A stretch of DNA of 42,437 bases from Ardenticatenaceae bacterium (GTDB lineage: Bacteria > Chloroflexota > Anaerolineae > Promineifilales > Promineifilaceae). The notes under the pieces are model-generated. The model ran no database searches. It was not told the DNA's origin and saw only the letters and a list, made by a program, of their open reading frames with translations. Location: positions 1 to 42,437 of the forward strand of contig WYBM01000095.1 of the NCBI GenBank assembly GCA_011525915.1. The letters are read 5' to 3'. Position numbers and translations under genes: made by a program. Of the stretch, positions 39,101 through 42,437 are shown piece after piece; position 1 is the first letter of the stretch, and each line of letters starts with the position of its first letter.

Positions 39101-40743
39101 TGGTAGAGTTCTTGGGCCATCCCGGCATAATGGTCACCTACGCCGGAGAATAAAAATACAACAGATCGATTCTGATGTGTCTGATGTGCTGTCAATACAC
39201 GATGCGGATCATTTACCGCCAAAGCTTCTGCACCATCTGCTGTGTCATGGCAAACGAGCATCCGCCGATGATCAAAAACAGATCGCCCCATTTGTAAGGT
39301 GTAAGCAGCATCTGCCAGGTTAAGTGTGGGGTTTTCACGCAAATAGCTAACAAGATTAGAGGTAGCCATCTCTAAGGCTGCTTTCGTTTTTGCTGAGAGG
39401 AGCAGCAACTGATGGGGGCGAGATGCACTTGACGGCCGTGGAATTGGAGCTTCTTCCAAAACAACATAGGCATTTGTGCCCCCCATGCCAAAAGAGCTGA
39501 CACCTGCCCGGCGTGGTTGTTTATCTGTTGACCATGCCACCAGTTTGGTATTCACATGGAAAGGGCTGTTTTCAAAGTCAATCGAAGGATTGGGTTGTTT
39601 AAAGTGCAAACTGGCGGGTATCATCTTGTGTTTGAGAGACAAAACGGTCTTGATCAAACCAGCCGCGCCAGCAGCCACCCCTAAGTGTCCTACGTTTGTC
39701 TTGACCGAGCCGATAGCGCAGAATCCCTTTTTTTGTGTATTCAGGCGGAATGCCTGCGTCATCGCTGCTACCTCAATGGGGTCCCCCAGGGCTGTGCCAC
39801 TGCCATGTGTCTCAATATAGGTGATCGTTTCGGGGTCAATTTCAGCTACACTCAGGGCTTCAGCAATAACGGCCGCCTGTCCATCGACACTGGGCGCCGT
39901 ATAACCGGCCCTCAACCCACCGTCATTGTTAACAGCCCACCCCTTGATCACCGCGTGAATATGGTCGCCGTCAGCAATCGCATGCTGTAACCGCTTCAAC
40001 ACAACAACACCAACACCGCTGCCGAAGATCGTTCCCTGTGCCTCTGCGTCAAAGGCGTGACAATGCCCATCCGGCGAAAGCAACCCTTGGGTATGGAAGT
40101 AACCTGTCTTCATCGGAACATTCACCGCAACGCTGCCGGCCAGGAACATGTCACATTCGCCATTGAGCAGGCTTTCACAAGCAAGGTGAACGGCAACCAG
40201 AGCAGTAGAACAGGCAGTTTGCAGCGTGACACTTGGGCCTCTTAAGTTCAGCTTGTAGCTGACGCGTGTCGTCAGGTAATCTTTATCAGTGGTCATCGCC
40301 AGTTCTGAGGGAATGTCTTCTCTTGAGGCAAGATTATTCAGCAGATAGGTGTTCATGGCTGACCCACCGTACACGCCAATGCGCCCTTCATGCCTTTCAG
40401 GATCATAACCGGCATTTTCCAGAGCTTCCCAGGCACACTCAAGAAATATCCGCTGTTGCGGATCCATAACTTCGGCTTCCCTGGCATTGATGTTAAAGAA
40501 AGTGGCATCAAAAAGCTCCACATCTTCCAGTACCGGTGCCGCCTTAATATAATTTGGTGCTTTTAGCCAATTGGCATCTATGCCCGCTGCCCTTAATTCT
40601 TCATCTGAGAAAAACGATATTGACTCCACGCCGTCACGCAGGTTTTGCCAGAACATGTCAGCATTTCTGGCTCCTGGAAAACGACAGGACATGCCGATGA
40701 TAGCGATTCCATCTACTTGTTCACTACTTTCAAAACTATGCAT
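36136..40743 (-). CDS. Type I PKS module KS-AT-KR-ACP
   Basis: The 1535-residue protein carries one module. KS about 10-430 has Cys178 (QTACSTALV), His313 (ETHGSGTALGD) and His353 (KTNVGHLG). AT about 528-850 has Ser645 (GYSLGE) and HAFH at 741-744. KR about 1165-1380 has TGGLGGIG and a YAPAN Tyr motif. ACP has LELGGHSLI with Ser1487. No DH, ER or MT is seen, so a beta-hydroxyl should remain. The TACSTA-type KS fits acceptance from the upstream Ox-containing NRPS 61 bp away. The AT stretch SVLTPNLSVVAG is like that of the PKS at 11877-16526 and unlike the two ATs of the bimodular PKS. The C-terminal VEMAIIEEIR helix probably docks to an NRPS N-terminus. The ribosome binding site of ATG 40743 is weak (GAGTGGG). 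Confidence 0.95.
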   Translation of the reverse strand: MHSFESSEQVDGIAIIGMSCRFPGARNADMFWQNLRDGVESISFFSDEELRAAGIDANWLKAPNYIKAAPVLEDVELFDATFFNINAREAEVMDPQQRIFLECAWEALENAGYDPERHEGRIGVYGGSAMNTYLLNNLASREDIPSELAMTTDKDYLTTRVSYKLNLRGPSVTLQTACSTALVAVHLACESLLNGECDMFLAGSVAVNVPMKTGYFHTQGLLSPDGHCHAFDAEAQGTIFGSGVGVVVLKRLQHAIADGDHIHAVIKGWAVNNDGGLRAGYTAPSVDGQAAVIAEALSVAEIDPETITYIETHGSGTALGDPIEVAAMTQAFRLNTQKKGFCAIGSVKTNVGHLGVAAGAAGLIKTVLSLKHKMIPASLHFKQPNPSIDFENSPFHVNTKLVAWSTDKQPRRAGVSSFGMGGTNAYVVLEEAPIPRPSSASRPHQLLLLSAKTKAALEMATSNLVSYLRENPTLNLADAAYTLQMGRSVFDHRRMLVCHDTADGAEALAVNDPHRVLTAHQTHQNRSVVFLFSGVGDHYAGMAQELYQTEPVFKKWVDHCCTLLRPYQTTDLYEVLYSQPDKPATTAKQALDLRQMLGRDQANKMPTGGLHQTDMAQPAVFVVEYALAQLLMAWGIHPKAMIGYSLGEFVAACLAGVLSLEDALMLVAKRAQMIQALPAGAMLAVSLPAADIRPFLGEDMALSSVLTPNLSVVAGLPEAVIALNEKLTDQGIASHVLPTTHAFHSPMMNPIKDSLAQLLQTITLRVPEIPYISNVTGDWITAVEATNPAYWVKHLCQPVQFSLGIKKLLQNSDQIFVEVGPGQSLGSFVRQHPECDLAQAAQIFPTLRYVYDEQPDGAFLLKTVGKLWLAGVKIEWAEFYQHEDRHRLPLPTYPFEGQRYWIEANKAKIPPATTANMANKKADIGDWFYQPVWKQTPVWHLPETQNLAAEESTWLFFLDAQGCGARLAERLEATGCTVIKVQKGTQFVQQDKHTYTLRPDEPDDYHQLLTALPTLPTHIVHLWSIDSVITNDLSTVRFTQAQQSGLYSLLFLMKAIGNRPEMLSIWTITSNAQPVTGVETLCPEQATLLGMCRVIPQEMLNITCHYVDIAWPPTHTWQKDWLAVQLAAELAQETHDLAVAYRGNKRWIQVYEPLYLKTADKPVLRQHGVYLITGGLGGIGTILARYLAESVAARIILTTRSAFPPRESWADWLRSHDDDDAVSCQIKQLQVLESAGAKVQVMQADAGNEAQMLTVLAHIKENFGSLHGVFHAAGITTDPQFFAPMQHLSVEHYEAHFSAKAYGLYVLENVLADQELDFCMLFSSLSAVLGGLGFGAYAPANSFVDAFTEQHNLSHIQKWCSINWDTWHTYTDPDKNAETILTEFEMLPEEAVEAFERVAARGFSGQLVNSTGDLEARLDQWVRMLSIRHADNTSGEAPSLYPRPELMAPYIAPTNDVEECIVEIWQSLLGVRPIGIQDSFLELGGHSLIAIQTISRLHEAFQISLPLSLVLSASTVAELALAVEMAIIEEIRSVA

Positions 40744-40804
40744 TACCCACTCTGGTCAGCAACACACAGCAGCTTATTGTTGCCGCTGAAGTTTGCTCAT
40801 TGGT

Positions 40805-42437
40805 TTAATCTCTACCGCGTCTGCGCCGTGCTCGTGATGCTCTGCGCGTTTGAGCCCGGTCGGAACTTTGTTGAAGGGAAGAACGTTGATCTTGTTCCTG
40901 GTTTATGTATTTGATCAAGGTGTCTATAGTAGGGCACTCAAACATCTTGATAACAGACAATTCTTCGTTGACAATCTGCCGCAACTTGCTATGAACCCGG
41001 ATCAGATGGACTGAATTACCGCCAAGATCGAAGAAGTTATCATGAATGCCCACTTTATCGACCTGGAGAACTTCTTGCCAAATAGCGGCAATTGTCTGCT
41101 CAATTTCACTTTGTGGGGCAACAAAAGCTTTCTCCGGCTTATGGCTGACCACATCTGGTTGAGGAAGCGCCTGTCGATTAACCTTACCGTTAGGCGTCAG
41201 GGGCAAACTATCCAGCAAAGTAAAGGTTGATGGCACCATATATGCCGGTATTTTGTCCTGCAAGAAGCTTCGTAACTCTTCAATAAGTACACTTTCAGGC
41301 TTTTCCGTAAGTATAGGGGCAGAGGACGATGCCACCTGCTGCACTGGGACCGAATCTCTCTCTTGCTCAGTTTCTTCTTGCAAAAGTTCGAGCAAAAAAC
41401 GCAGATCGCTGGTACCCTGTACCAGCGCAGGCAGCTTGGTTTGGGTCACGCTAATTCGTCCCCCCAGCAAGCTGTGGATATATACATGCCCCTTGTTTAG
41501 CCCAAACTTATGACGGATGGCATCAAAGTTAAATCCACCAATCTGGCAGAGGCCAATTTGATGAGCAGGAGCAGAGGTTTCCAATAACTGTACCATTAAC
41601 CCCGCTTCAAGAAAGCAAAACTCCTTAGACCACTCCCCATACATTGGGGTGATTGCGTCTAACTGACCCACAAAATACATTGCAAATGATGCCCCATCGA
41701 AAATCTCGTGGTTATCGGTATAGAGGCTGTCATCAATAGTTGGGTCTGCCGACAGGGGTATCAATTGATGCAGCGCGGGATGATAGTAGTATGTTCCGCC
41801 GGCAAGGCCTTCCACCCGGTTGGGTTTAATATACAGATAGACCTGAACCGGATAGAGGCTGCCTGCAGAAGCGTATTGGTATTTAGGCAGCGGTACCCCT
41901 TCCAACTCGGCCGGGAGTAAGCAGCTTAAAAATTGGCTAAATTGGACGAAGGGAACAGGTTGTGAATCAAATTTTCGGTAACTGCGACGTGCTACATACT
42001 TTTCTATCAGTTCTTCATTAAATTCAGGTTTCACAAGTTGTACGGAAGTTTGGTGACTATCTATGGGTCTAAATCCCGGATGGGACAGCTTAAATTTCAG
42101 GCGTTCAATAGGATCAAGCAGGATGCCCTCTTCTTGATCTGGCATGTACTCCTGATGGTGCTGCTCTTCGGGCGAACTTTGCTGCTCACTGGCCGATGTT
42201 AACAACTCCCGATCTGGGACAATATAGGCCACCAGCTGCTTATCACCCATCTGTGGACCTGTGGCTGTCACCACGCTGGCACGAACGGCCGGATGCTGGG
42301 CAAGGGCAGTCTCGATCTCACCCAGTTCAATGCGGTGGCCCCGAATCTTCACCTGAAAGTCTTCACGACCCAGGAACTCGATGTTGCCATCAGGCAGGTA
42401 ACGGCCGAGGTCACCGGTGCGGTACAACCGCTCGCCA
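40805..42437 (-). CDS. NRPS C-terminal part: A domain with inserted oxidase (Ox), T domain; 5' end beyond window
   Basis: The visible 540-plus residues begin inside the A domain at the A7 motif (LYRTGDLGRYLPDG) and A8 (KIRGHRIELGEIE). A nitroreductase/SagB-like FMN oxidase follows at about 105-345 (ARRSYRKFDSQPVPF, then an FMN-fold stretch to HSLLGGRISV). The A domain resumes with KIPAYMVPS and PLTPNGKVNR, and then the T domain has FFDLGGNS (Ser near 471). Insertion between A8 and A9 is the layout of EpoB and MtaD, which oxidise thiazoline to thiazole. A cyclisation (Cy) domain is therefore expected upstream but is not visible, and the substrate (Cys or Ser) cannot be read because the specificity core is outside the window. 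The last 35 residues are rich in Arg (RASRARRRRGRD), a likely docking tail for the KS 61 bp downstream. Confidence 0.93.
   Translation of the reverse strand, partial: GERLYRTGDLGRYLPDGNIEFLGREDFQVKIRGHRIELGEIETALAQHPAVRASVVTATGPQMGDKQLVAYIVPDRELLTSASEQQSSPEEQHHQEYMPDQEEGILLDPIERLKFKLSHPGFRPIDSHQTSVQLVKPEFNEELIEKYVARRSYRKFDSQPVPFVQFSQFLSCLLPAELEGVPLPKYQYASAGSLYPVQVYLYIKPNRVEGLAGGTYYYHPALHQLIPLSADPTIDDSLYTDNHEIFDGASFAMYFVGQLDAITPMYGEWSKEFCFLEAGLMVQLLETSAPAHQIGLCQIGGFNFDAIRHKFGLNKGHVYIHSLLGGRISVTQTKLPALVQGTSDLRFLLELLQEETEQERDSVPVQQVASSSAPILTEKPESVLIEELRSFLQDKIPAYMVPSTFTLLDSLPLTPNGKVNRQALPQPDVVSHKPEKAFVAPQSEIEQTIAAIWQEVLQVDKVGIHDNFFDLGGNSVHLIRVHSKLRQIVNEELSVIKMFECPTIDTLIKYINQEQDQRSSLQQSSDRAQTRRASRARRRRGRD

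Noticed and set aside
11877..40743. Possible DH, ER or methyltransferase domains in the PKS modules
   Set aside because: AT-to-KR spacing fits only the KR structural subdomain, and no HxxxGxxxxP, ER nucleotide-binding or SAM motif was seen.
1..42437. tRNA, rRNA, thioesterase, phosphopantetheinyl transferase or regulator genes
   Set aside because: None was seen; the window is filled by megasynthase genes and the four-gene cassette.

Overview
The window is an internal piece of a large hybrid NRPS-PKS (nonribosomal peptide / polyketide) biosynthetic cluster. All genes lie on the minus strand, so transcription runs from the right edge to the left. Both ends are cut inside megasynthase genes, so the true first and last modules, the thioesterase, tailoring, transport and regulatory genes are not visible. 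Overall base composition is near 50% GC but very uneven. The organism is a bacterium that is probably not an actinomycete. Cyanobacteria-like PKS/NRPS domain styles, short structured intergenic repeats (including a GTAGGGGC...GCCCCTAC element) and a very frequent palindrome ACGGCCGT suggest a filamentous Chloroflexota or a cyanobacterium. I noticed no copies of the cyanobacterial HIP1 octamer GCGATCGC. This placement is an inference.

Layout in transcription order. (1) 42437-40805: 3' end of an NRPS module whose adenylation domain carries an inserted FMN oxidase (Ox), the arrangement that makes thiazoles or oxazoles. (2) 40743-36136: one PKS module KS-AT-KR-ACP. (3) 36135-35827: a 309-bp gap holding two structured repeats. 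(4) 35826-26095: trimodular NRPS (C-A-T)x3. (5) 25907-16533: bimodular PKS (KS-AT-KR-ACP)x2. (6) 16526-11877: monomodular PKS KS-AT-KR-ACP, 6 bp after the previous gene. (7) 11840-8091: four-gene cassette of the FkbK/FkbJ/FkbI/FkbH type, which makes hydroxymalonyl-ACP (or methoxymalonyl-ACP if an O-methyltransferase exists elsewhere). (8) 8020 to beyond position 1: NRPS C-A-T-C-A-T-C-(A...), with a Ser code in its first module.

How it works together, assuming colinearity: heterocycle-forming residue (thiazole or oxazole), ketide, X, Ala, Y, three ketides, Ser, X, further residues. Every PKS module has KR but no DH, ER or MT, so all four ketide units should keep a beta-hydroxyl. The cassette would add an alpha-hydroxy (or alpha-methoxy) group at one or more of them. 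KS active-site types agree with the order: KSs that follow NRPS modules have TACSTA, those that follow PKS modules have TFCSTS.

Points that stand out: two sharply GC-rich tracts that coincide with a single adenylation domain and with an AT-centred segment, suggesting domain replacement; the octamer ACGGCCGT found 26 times; a twin-hairpin repeat in two inverted copies; a MITE-like cruciform element inserted just upstream of an NRPS start; and matching terminal sequences on two PKS/NRPS protein pairs.
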